Source: Mageeibacillus sp. UBA1046 (GTDB taxonomy: Bacteria; Bacillota; Clostridia; Saccharofermentanales; DTU023). From it: a DNA stretch of 33,016 bases. How positions within the stretch are numbered: position 1 is the first letter of the stretch; every line of letters begins with the position of its first letter. Made by a program: the position numbers and the translations under genes. Below are positions 15,004 through 21,754 of the stretch, one piece after another. The stretch covers positions 406-33,421 of the forward strand of contig DCDV01000022.1 in the NCBI GenBank assembly GCA_002316595.1. Reading direction: 5' to 3'. Under the pieces are notes generated by a model. That model saw only the letters and a list, made by a program, of their open reading frames with translations. It ran no database searches and was not told the DNA's origin.

Positions 15004-15158
15004 TGAGTATCCTGGGAGCAATGCACTCAATGTCACGCTAAGAGAGCATGTGCTGAGTATCCTGGGAGCAATGCACTCAATGTCAAGCTATGAGAGCGTG
15101 TGCTGAGTATTCTGGGAGCAATGCACTCAATGTCACGCTAAGAGAGCATGTGCTGAGT
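15004..15158 (+). repeat. Three 50-bp tandem repeats before the DUF2207 gene
   Basis: Three head-to-tail copies with a strict period of 50 bp, with TGAGTAT at 15004, 15054 and 15104, plus a partial fourth ending at 15158. Copies one and three differ by one base in the shared core; copy two has three other changes. Each unit contains GAGT...ACTC, which could form a short hairpin. The period is not a multiple of three, so the array does not encode a repeat protein. There is no spacer variation, so it is not a CRISPR array. It lies about 80 bp before the DUF2207 gene. Confidence 0.9.
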
Positions 15159-15237
15159 TCCGGCAGTGTGCGGCTTAAGAAGGATTGATTCTGAAACGGA
15201 CAGGGTTCTAAGTCCTGGAGATATTTTGAGGTGAAGG

Positions 15238-17055
15238 GTGATTTCTAAAACTGGTAAGACTCGGATAGTGTCTATTATTGCCCTGATCATGCTGTTGTTG
15301 CTGAGTTCACTGACATCATGCAGCAGTATTGAAAATTTGTTTTCCCGGGTTACAGTTAATGAAGTTAATACGGAAGTTTTGGTTCTGGCAGACGGCACGG
15401 TTCAGATGACGGAAATATTTGAGGTCTCAGCTCCTGCTGAGTCCTGGGATTTGAATCTGGAGCTGCCGGCATTGGCTAACGGCAGTGCGGAACTTCTGAA
15501 TATCGGCATCGCGACCAGCGGCATTAATCCAATACCTATCTATACACAATTTGAAGAGGAAGCAGACGATAAAGGTGGCAATTCTCCTGCGTTCTATGTG
15601 AAGAAGGTTTCTGACGAGAGAACCACCGTCAGGATGTCCACCCGCTTTGGTATGGGAGAATGGCTGATTAAAGCAGAGTGGCTGGTGAGTGATGCTGTTG
15701 TGCAAAATGGCACCCAGGCGCTGCTGAGTCTCCCCATATTAACCCTGGATATGAAGGATAGTCCGGAAACATTTAATGCTTCCTTAATATTTCCGGAGAA
15801 TATTACCGCTTCCGGTGCGACAATCGTTACTCAGAGCTCTGCTCAGATAAAACTGAGTCAGAATGAAAGAATCATATCTTTAGAGACAAGCGATCTGGAA
15901 ACAGGTGACAATCTGCTTTTATTATTTACTACAGATGTAGATGTTTTTGCCTCCTTACCGGCAGATTCAAGTGATCTGGCTGTAGAACAGCAGCTGCGAG
16001 ATGCCGGCATGAAGGCCCAATCTCTTCTGACTGACAGAAATCGCAGAGAATTTGTGCGCAACATCATTCCCCTGATTTCTTTTGTCGGCCTGGTCTTAGC
16101 CTTAGGTTTTTATTTTTATTACGAATTGGAAGGCAGGCGCAGACCGGTAGAGAAGGATTTTGCCCTCTGGCCAACTGCCGTTAAACCTTACAACTCTTCC
16201 ATGCTGCTTAATAAAGACAGGCCTGAGCGCATTCTGCTCAGCTCACTTTTAAGCCTGGTCAACCAGAAAGAATTATGGATGGACGACTATGTTTTTACCT
16301 GGCCTCAATCAGGGCGGGTGGATTTTTCAGCCTTCCGTCCATCGGAAGCCTATCTTCTGCATTGGCTCTTTCAGGATGTCGCAAAAGACGGTCCGGCTTT
16401 ATCTGTTTCGCAGATTAAGCAAGCCGCCCGCAACCCTGCCACGGCTGCAATGTTTGAGCAAAACTATCTGGAATATCAGCAGTTGGTTCACAGTGAACAT
16501 CTGGAACTGGGATTGTTTGATCAGAACAAAACGAAGTTTAGCCGCCGCTTAACTTTAATATTCACTGTCTTTTTCCTGGTTATAGCTGCAGTTCTTACTT
16601 TGCTGGCACAAAGTCCTGTCGGCCTTCTGATCCTGCTGCCGGCTGCCGGTTTTTTGTTTTTGCGCTCGGGTGTCCGTCACCTGACTTTAGAAGGTCGAAA
16701 CCGGCAGCACGAGTGCCGTGAATACAGGAAAAACCTTGACCTTTTGCCGCTGTTAACCAGTGCTGCCGCTTCTCAATACACTCTGATCGAGATGGCCATC
16801 TTAGCTCTGCCGCGGGCGATCTCTCTGGATAGTATCAACTTATATTTTGATGGTCTGGCTAAACTTAATGATGAAGATTTTGCCTCCTGCGCATATGCCA
16901 TACTCCACATCTATCTGCGTGCGCCTTTGCCTGACAGCCTTAGAATTACGGCCGAAGAAAGGGATATGCTTTGGCAAAAGCTTGATGACCTGAGAAATAT
17001 CCTGCAGACCTCAGTAACCATTCTCGCCTCAGCTCAACGATCAGCTCTGTTTTAG
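15238..17055 (+). CDS. DUF2207-like membrane lipoprotein
   Basis: The 605-residue protein begins with a lipoprotein signal peptide: a basic start, a hydrophobic stretch (residues 10-25) and the lipobox LTSC with C28 as the likely lipidated cysteine. Residues 30-275 form a beta-rich extracellular domain. A transmembrane helix follows (about 280-302, FVGLVLALGFYFYYELEG), then a cytosolic domain with ALWPTAVKPYNSSMLLNKD and a winged-helix-like stretch ERILLSSLLSLVNQKELW, then two more hydrophobic segments near residues 440-480 and a helical tail. This matches the general DUF2207 plan of predicted membrane proteins of unknown function. The GTG start at 15238 is supported by GAGG six bases upstream. 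Function is unknown and it has no operon partner. Confidence 0.75.
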   Translation: MISKTGKTRIVSIIALIMLLLLSSLTSCSSIENLFSRVTVNEVNTEVLVLADGTVQMTEIFEVSAPAESWDLNLELPALANGSAELLNIGIATSGINPIPIYTQFEEEADDKGGNSPAFYVKKVSDERTTVRMSTRFGMGEWLIKAEWLVSDAVVQNGTQALLSLPILTLDMKDSPETFNASLIFPENITASGATIVTQSSAQIKLSQNERIISLETSDLETGDNLLLLFTTDVDVFASLPADSSDLAVEQQLRDAGMKAQSLLTDRNRREFVRNIIPLISFVGLVLALGFYFYYELEGRRRPVEKDFALWPTAVKPYNSSMLLNKDRPERILLSSLLSLVNQKELWMDDYVFTWPQSGRVDFSAFRPSEAYLLHWLFQDVAKDGPALSVSQIKQAARNPATAAMFEQNYLEYQQLVHSEHLELGLFDQNKTKFSRRLTLIFTVFFLVIAAVLTLLAQSPVGLLILLPAAGFLFLRSGVRHLTLEGRNRQHECREYRKNLDLLPLLTSAAASQYTLIEMAILALPRAISLDSINLYFDGLAKLNDEDFASCAYAILHIYLRAPLPDSLRITAEERDMLWQKLDDLRNILQTSVTILASAQRSALF

Positions 17056-17089
17056 GTTCCGGTACTGCCGTTTGAGCGCTTTCACTGGT

Positions 17090-17253
17090 GCATCAGTCTT
17101 TACTGTCACACCTTATTGCGGCGATAAAAACATCGGTGGCGGTGCAACATTCTCTGGAGTGCATCAGTCTTTGCTGTCACATCGTATGGTGGCAATGAAT
17201 ACATCGGTGGCGGTGCGACATTCTCTGGAGTGCATCAGTCTTTACTGTCACAC
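17090..17253 (-). repeat. 71-bp repeats copying the tail of the DUF6504-like gene
   Basis: Two full copies (17090-17160 and 17161-17231) and a partial third (from 17232) with a period of 71 bp. The third copy is the last codons and stop of the 79-residue gene: minus-strand GACAGTAAAGACTGATGCAC occurs at the gene end and, with zero or one change, in each downstream copy. The downstream copies carry a longer internal segment with CACCGCCACCGATG that the gene end lacks. Confidence 0.9.
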
Positions 17254-17474
17254 CACCAGACATTCTCCCACTCATCAAAATATAAAGGGACCTGCCGCTG
17301 CGCAATTAGACAGGTGTAGCGGATGCCGCTGCCGCCTGATTTGGAGGCTGCCCGGCGTACATCCAGTACTTTATCAATACCGTATTTTCTGCCGTCATGC
17401 CAGATTACCTGCAGCGGCCGTATCCTCCCGCTTTCGAAACGGGCTAAAACATCAATCATGATGCGCTGCGTCAA
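17235..17474 (-). CDS. Small DUF6504-like protein coupled to Y-family polymerase
   Basis: A 79-residue product with the pattern ARFESGRIRPLQVIWHDGRK, then YGIDKVLDVRRA and GIRYTCLIAQRQVPLYFDEW, ending in NVWWCDSKD. This resembles the DUF6504-type proteins often next to dinB/imuB polymerases (a basic R-P-x-x-x-x-W strand, a short loop, then a Y-x-x-x-x strand and aromatic end), but the match is by eye only. The start is TTG at 17474, three bases after the polymerase stop codon, with GGGAGGTGG about 6-9 bases upstream, so it is co-translated with the polymerase and should share its LexA-type control. Its 3' end is part of a 71-bp repeat array. Confidence 0.7.
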   Translation of the reverse strand: MTQRIMIDVLARFESGRIRPLQVIWHDGRKYGIDKVLDVRRAASKSGGSGIRYTCLIAQRQVPLYFDEWENVWWCDSKD

Positions 17475-17475
17475 A

Positions 17476-18759
17476 TCATACCACCTCCCGGTAGATCTTT
17501 GCCGGTCTCAGATGAGGTGAAGCACTGCTGCCCGGCAATGTACCGGTCGGCACATCCATCTGAGTATAGGATCTAAGTCCGGAGAGAGCCTTATCTGACA
17601 GCAGACGTCCCCTCAGCACAGCCTCTTCGCCGTAACGCTCTCTCAGATCATCCACGGTACGCTCTACTTCCAGCCAGCGCTCCTCATATTCCGCTTCCGG
17701 CAGGAAGGATATTTGCCGGCCTCCCTCCTCCCAGCTTAGATCAACGCCGCGAACGCCCAGTGAGCGCAGAGGCCGGTTTTTATACTGCTGATCGTTATAT
17801 AAGGACATGGCGGCTTCCAGAATAACAAAGGCGCATTGAGTCGGCCGGGAAAGTTTACGCTGACGTTCAAAGGAGAAAAGCTCATTATCGCGCATGGAAA
17901 TCTGGATCGTGCTGCAGAAAAGTCCTTGTTCACGCAGACGCATGGCCACCTCTTCAGACAGGCGCATAAAAACCAATTTAACCTCTGTTTCAGTGTGGAG
18001 ATCTCTGATAGCGGTCATACTGTTGCCTACAGATTTGACCGGCGGATAATCGCCGGATCTGGCAACACTTTGCTGATCCAAACCCATGGCTGACTGCCAG
18101 AGCATAAGTCCCCACTTGCCCAGGCGCTTCTGGAGAAATTCCGGACCGCAGCGCGCCAGATCTCCGATCGTCCTGACATTCATCAAGGTAAGCTTGCGTT
18201 CCGTCTGCCGGCCCACAAAAAGCAGATCCCGCACCGGCAGCGGCCAGACGAGCTCGCGGAAGTTATCACTTCTGATCTCAGTTACTGCGTTCGGCTTCTT
18301 GAGGTCACTGCCTAATTTGGCAAAAATTTTATTAAAGCTGACACCGATGGAAACCGTAAGTCCTATTTCTCTGTGAATACGAAGACGCAATTCTTCAGCA
18401 ACTTCGTACCCGTCACGGCCGCTGGCTGTTATATCAAGCCAGCACTCATCAATGCCGAACGATTCAACATAAGGAGTATATTCCTCATAAATGCTGCGCA
18501 CCAGCTGCGAATAGCGCTGATACAATCTGCCTTGCGGAGCCACAAGCGTCAGACCGGGACATTTACTTTCCGCCTCCCAGATCGCCTCGCCCGTCTTCAC
18601 TCCAATTTTCTTAGCCAGCTCGTTCTTGGCCAGAACAATACCGTGCCTCTTGAGAGGGTCACCGCAGACCGCCATCGGCACCTCTCTGAGCTCAGGGCGA
18701 TATAGACATTCAACACTGGCGTAGAAAGCATTCAGATCAGAGTGTAATATCACGCGCAT
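17476..18759 (-). CDS. Y-family DNA polymerase (DinB/UmuC type)
   Basis: A translesion DNA polymerase of 427 residues. It begins MRVILHSDLNAFYASVE with the first catalytic aspartate (D8) and the steric-gate region, and ESFGIDECWLDIT carries the other acidic catalytic pair. Little-finger and helix-hairpin-helix segments follow (VRTIGDLARCGPEFLQKRLG). The ATG at 18759 has GGAG seven bases upstream; an upstream in-frame GTG at 18774 overlaps that ribosome binding site and was rejected. It is transcribed from a promoter with two LexA-type boxes and followed by a DUF6504-like gene. It is close to Pol IV, but the clostridial 'DNA polymerase Y family' subgroup has many paralogues, so no symbol is given. 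Confidence 0.92.
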   Translation of the reverse strand: MRVILHSDLNAFYASVECLYRPELREVPMAVCGDPLKRHGIVLAKNELAKKIGVKTGEAIWEAESKCPGLTLVAPQGRLYQRYSQLVRSIYEEYTPYVESFGIDECWLDITASGRDGYEVAEELRLRIHREIGLTVSIGVSFNKIFAKLGSDLKKPNAVTEIRSDNFRELVWPLPVRDLLFVGRQTERKLTLMNVRTIGDLARCGPEFLQKRLGKWGLMLWQSAMGLDQQSVARSGDYPPVKSVGNSMTAIRDLHTETEVKLVFMRLSEEVAMRLREQGLFCSTIQISMRDNELFSFERQRKLSRPTQCAFVILEAAMSLYNDQQYKNRPLRSLGVRGVDLSWEEGGRQISFLPEAEYEERWLEVERTVDDLRERYGEEAVLRGRLLSDKALSGLRSYTQMDVPTGTLPGSSASPHLRPAKIYREVV

Positions 18760-18784
18760 AGCCAATCTCCTCACATCTTCAATA

Positions 18785-18836
18785 TAAACGTATGTTCGTA
18801 TTAGCCATTATAATCCAGAACAAACGTTCCCGTCAA
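18785..18836 (-). promoter_or_regulatory. SOS promoter with two LexA-type boxes
   Basis: On the minus strand -35 TTGACG (18836-18831) and -10 TATAAT (18812-18807) are 18 bp apart. Between them lies GAACGTTTGTTC (18829-18818), a perfect GAAC-N4-GTTC core. Downstream of the -10 is CGAACATACGTTTA (18798-18785), matching 13 of 14 positions of the Bacillus DinR/LexA consensus CGAACRNRYGTTYC. Both would block RNA polymerase when occupied. Confidence 0.85.
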
Positions 18837-18870
18837 GATATTTATCAATCGTTCTCGTTCCCGTCAAGAT
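18825..18870 (-). repeat. 31-bp tandem duplication of the dinB -35 region
   Basis: ATCTTGACGGGAACG occurs at 18870-18856 and again at 18839-18825 (period 31 bp). The second copy is the working -35 with the start of a LexA-type box; the first keeps the -35 but has no good -10 after it and only GAACGAGAAC in place of the box. Confidence 0.75.
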
Positions 18871-18985
18871 GTTAGTCAGTATTATATTTTCCGGCTTTGA
18901 TATACAATGCTCCTATGAGAAATCGATATCCTTTTTGTATCTTGTGTATTAAGGAAGATCAGCAAGCAAGCCTGGAGGAACATTA

Positions 18986-20194
18986 ATGAAAGGCATAATC
19001 CCTATCGTAATAGGCACGGATCCAAGTTCCTATTCAATGACCAGAAGCATCAACGATGCCTATGGAGAGAAAGTAATTGTCTGCTGTTCCCGGATATTAT
19101 CGCCTTTCTCACATACCAAGATAGCCGATATCTACATGGACTCCTATGCCGATGAAAACTATATTGCCAGACCGGAAGTGTTAATTGATTTAGTAAACAG
19201 GGCCTGCAAGGAGAATTCTGCCGGTCAGGAAAAAGTTATTTTCTTCATCCCTAACGAGATTTATATGGAAGTCATCTACGATAATCTGGAAAAATTTGCT
19301 TTTGAGCCCATAATACCCTACCCCGATAAGCAGCTGGGAGAAGCGTTAATGAAAAAAAGATACTTCTATGCCCGGATGGAGGAAATGGGTGTGTTAATTC
19401 CAAAAACGAGAATAGTATCTCAGGACAACTATAAAGACTTAGACCTGGAAGGCAGGCTGATACTCAAAGCAGATGATAATAACGCCTATAAAAGCAGCCG
19501 AATTAAGGAAAAAGAAAAAGTCTACTTCGTCGACAGTCAAGAAGATGCGATCAAAAAGGTTGATGAAATATTCGAATTGGAATACAAGAATAAATACCAG
19601 GGCAGCTGGATCGTCCAGGAATACATACCTGGCGGCCAAGGTACGGAATTCACACTCAATGGTTACCGATCAGGAGATGATAAGTTCTCCTTAAGCCAGG
19701 CCAGATGCCTGCTGACTGATCAGCGTCCTTTACAGATAGGGAATTATCTCGTCCTGATCGACAGCGATCTGGAGGAATTGTACGCACTGACTAAGAAAAT
19801 CATACGCGGCCTGGACTATTACGGCTTCTTCAATATTGATATGAAAATACATCCTGAGACCGGTGATGTCTATGTTTTTGAAATCAATCCGCGGCTGGGC
19901 AGAAGCTCCTACTTCTCAAATTTGGGAGGTGTGAATCATACTTACGCGGCCATCGAGGACATGGCCAGGAACAATTCCCTGGAACAAAAACAGACCAAAG
20001 CTTTCAACTGGATTGCAGCCGGCAAAAAGGAATGTGAAAAACATATTCCGGCCGAACTGTTAAAAGAATTCAGGAGGCCGGACCGCTATGCAAATACCGG
20101 CCTCACTGTTGATAACCCTAACGACAGAGGTGCCCTCCGCAATATCATGATAAAAAAATATATTCAGCACCTCAACAAGAGTGTATTTGATTAA
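18986..20194 (+). CDS. ATP-grasp ligase, D-aspartate-ligase-like
   Basis: A 402-residue ATP-grasp enzyme of the COG3919 carboxylate-amine ligase type. The N terminus IIPIVIGTDPSSYSMTRSIN followed by DAYG is laid out like the D-aspartate ligase that adds D-Asp to the lysine of peptidoglycan stem peptides in some Firmicutes, and this region binds the substrate. The ATP-grasp core has ILKADDNNAYKSSRI, IVQEYIPGGQGTEFTLNGY, and the metal-binding E-x-N in VFEINPRLGRSSYF. GGAGG lies seven bases before the ATG. It is divergent from the dinB operon, with no cell-wall neighbours in the window. Another amino-acid ligase activity is possible. Confidence 0.72.
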   Translation: MKGIIPIVIGTDPSSYSMTRSINDAYGEKVIVCCSRILSPFSHTKIADIYMDSYADENYIARPEVLIDLVNRACKENSAGQEKVIFFIPNEIYMEVIYDNLEKFAFEPIIPYPDKQLGEALMKKRYFYARMEEMGVLIPKTRIVSQDNYKDLDLEGRLILKADDNNAYKSSRIKEKEKVYFVDSQEDAIKKVDEIFELEYKNKYQGSWIVQEYIPGGQGTEFTLNGYRSGDDKFSLSQARCLLTDQRPLQIGNYLVLIDSDLEELYALTKKIIRGLDYYGFFNIDMKIHPETGDVYVFEINPRLGRSSYFSNLGGVNHTYAAIEDMARNNSLEQKQTKAFNWIAAGKKECEKHIPAELLKEFRRPDRYANTGLTVDNPNDRGALRNIMIKKYIQHLNKSVFD

Positions 20195-20209
20195 TAGCCG
20201 AACAGAGCT

Positions 20210-20233
20210 GTGAACATTGTCTGACAAGTTCAC
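20210..20233 (+). terminator. Possible weak terminator after the ATP-grasp gene
   Basis: GTGAAC/GTTCAC with a further TTG/CAA stack and a single-base bulge around loop TCTGA, starting 16 bases after the stop codon. Only a short T-rich stretch (GTCTTT) follows, so termination strength is doubtful. No other feature is visible in 20234-20344. Confidence 0.35.
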
Positions 20234-20344
20234 GTCTTTGCAGTGGTAATAGTTTTCTGGCGAAGGCGCTTATAGTTCGGCGCGGATTCAGCAATAAGTC
20301 AGTTTGCGTCCAGGGAGCCGCGCATAAGCTAATCACGCTGTAAG

Positions 20345-20504
20345 ACCGGCCGTCGGGCTGAGAGGCCAATAGCGCCGTCAGGCAGGACGCCGTGCATACG
20401 CCATTCAAAAGCAATCGAATTGGTCAGGAACGCCGGGCAGAGAGGTCAATCGCGCTGTCAGTCCGGCCGCCGCGCAGACGCCAGGCAAAAGGCCTGGATG
20501 CCTT
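20345..20504 (-). repeat. 80-bp repeat copying the ispF 3' end
   Basis: Two copies with a period of 80 bp (20425-20504, including the last codons of ispF, and 20345-20424 downstream), about 75 percent alike. The ispF stop and tail region CGGCGGCCGGACTGACAGCG corresponds to CGGCGTCCTGCCTGACGGCG in the downstream copy. A third, more decayed copy is suggested near 20319-20330. Confidence 0.8.
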
Positions 20505-20952
20505 CCCCACGGCCAAAAGCAGTCAAACCTTCGCCGCTGGTAGCAGTTATCGCTACAGAGCGAAGAGGAAGACCTGTAAGCTCCGCAATAGCCTGGCGCA
20601 TTGCCGGGATATGCGGCAGAAGTTTAGGTTTGGCGGTTTCAACAGTAAAGGAAAGGTGCAAGAGTTCAATCTCTCCTAAAGTTTTAAGAGCTTCCTCTAC
20701 ATATGCCTTGCTGTCAGTGATACCTTCAGCGCACATGTCATTGGCGACCGCGCCCAGCACAATAACCGCAGACAGACCGCTGAGAGCATTAACCAGCGCG
20801 TGCAGGATCACATCGGCATCACTGTTGCCTTCCAGGCTTGCTTCATCAGGGATCAGGACACCGCCCAGATACAGAGGGCGCAGAGGATCAGAAGAAAACC
20901 TATGGCTGTCCTGTCCCAGAGCTTGAAAATACACATATTCAGTCTTCGACAT
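20458..20952 (-). CDS. ispF: Divergent IspF (MEcPP synthase) homologue
   Basis: IspF makes 2-C-methyl-D-erythritol 2,4-cyclodiphosphate in the MEP isoprenoid pathway. The 164-residue product keeps the zinc ligands D15, H17 (QDSHRF) and H51 (SDADVILHAL), the ETAKPKLLPHIPAMRQAI region and the C-terminal GEGLTAFGRGEGIQ with E141. The position of the E. coli H34 is N43, that of D46 is N55, and the segment with D56 and the FPDTD loop is replaced by LGAVANDMCAEGITDS. A GAGG motif lies seven bases before the ATG. It is next to a methyltransferase and pepA, not ispD. It may be a divergent active enzyme or a paralogue that has lost activity; the assignment is by family only. Confidence 0.75.
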   Translation of the reverse strand: MSKTEYVYFQALGQDSHRFSSDPLRPLYLGGVLIPDEASLEGNSDADVILHALVNALSGLSAVIVLGAVANDMCAEGITDSKAYVEEALKTLGEIELLHLSFTVETAKPKLLPHIPAMRQAIAELTGLPLRSVAITATSGEGLTAFGRGEGIQAFCLASARRPD

Positions 20953-21032
20953 CAGTCAATCCTCACTCTGTTGTCTCAGTCCGGCAGCTAAGCAGAAAAT
21001 GGACGGAGTCCCTGATAGCATAACTCCCCAAC

Positions 21033-21163
21033 TTAACAGCGGATAATTCGGTTAGCAGCCTTTGTTCTGTCACCATTCCAATGATTTTAACAGCGGATAA
21101 TCCGGTCAGCAGCCTTTTTACCGGCATTACACCGCTGACTTCTCACAGCGGATAATCCAGTAA
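21033..21163 (-). repeat. 54-bp repeats copying the methyltransferase 3' end
   Basis: GGATAAT(C/T)C in the context ACAGCGGATAATCCRG occurs at 21036, 21090 and 21145 (periods 54 and 55). The copy at 21145 is the last codons of the methyltransferase gene (GGATTATCCGCTGTGAG on the minus strand); the two others lie downstream of its stop and share a further flank GGTYAGCAGCCTTT. Confidence 0.8.
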
Positions 21164-21735
21164 CCGGATTTCTTCTTAATAACTTCAACTTCATCCCAAT
21201 AGCTTTCCAGCTCAGACACAGTCGAGGGCGCGCCTTGCTTTTTGCGTACAACCAGATAGAATCTGCCGCCTGGTTTCAGCGCAGCATAGCTTTCCCGATA
21301 CAGTCGATAGACTGTCTCCTTCCCTGTCCTGATAGGCGGATTAAGCAAGATCAGATCAAAGTCGCCGGAAATATCGGCAAGACCGTCAGATTCGACAACC
21401 TCGACAGCCGGCAGACTATTAAGTTTCAAGTTGTAGCTTACAAGCTCCAGAGCACGCCGATTGACATCAGAGGCGACAATTTCCAGTTCAGGTCTTAGTT
21501 TGCGAAAGACAACTGAAACGGCGCCGTAGCCGCTTCCCAAATCAAGCATCCTGCCCGGGGCGCACGGTTCTTCAGCCAGCACGATGTCAATCAAAAGAGC
21601 GGTACCGCGATCAATGTCAGTACCGGAGAAAACACCGCTATCGGTGCGGAAGCTAAAGTTTACGCCTTTAAACTCCGTCTCAATGAGCCGATAGCGATGC
21701 TCTGATTCCGGTTCCTGATCAAAATAATGTGTCAT
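21127..21735 (-). CDS. RsmC-like class I SAM methyltransferase
   Basis: A 202-residue product beginning MTHYFDQEPESEHRYRL. The Firmicute YbxB/RsmC-like pattern is clear: FKGVNFSFRTDSGVFSGTDI, the SAM-binding motif MLDLGSGYGAVSVV, ASDVNRRALELVSYN and the catalytic NPPIRTGK. RsmC methylates G1207 of 16S rRNA in E. coli; the small Gram-positive form lacks the duplicated N-terminal domain, so its target is inferred. The ATG at 21735 lies 19 bases after the pepA stop with a GGGGAT motif 11 bases upstream; an upstream TTG at 21765 would overlap pepA. Likely co-transcribed with pepA. Confidence 0.82.
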   Translation of the reverse strand: MTHYFDQEPESEHRYRLIETEFKGVNFSFRTDSGVFSGTDIDRGTALLIDIVLAEEPCAPGRMLDLGSGYGAVSVVFRKLRPELEIVASDVNRRALELVSYNLKLNSLPAVEVVESDGLADISGDFDLILLNPPIRTGKETVYRLYRESYAALKPGGRFYLVVRKKQGAPSTVSELESYWDEVEVIKKKSGYWIIRCEKSAV

Positions 21736-21754
21736 TCTTGTCTGTGATCCCCGT

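Noticed and set aside
15004..15158. CRISPR array
   Set aside because: The whole 50-bp unit repeats, spacers included, and no cas gene is near.
17072..17461. Open frame of 129 codons on the plus strand with repeats
   Set aside because: It crosses the 71-bp repeats in changing frame and overlaps the coupled DUF6504-like gene; no ribosome binding site.
20420..20926. Open frame of 168 codons on the plus strand
   Set aside because: It is antisense to ispF and made of low-complexity S, A, R and P residues.
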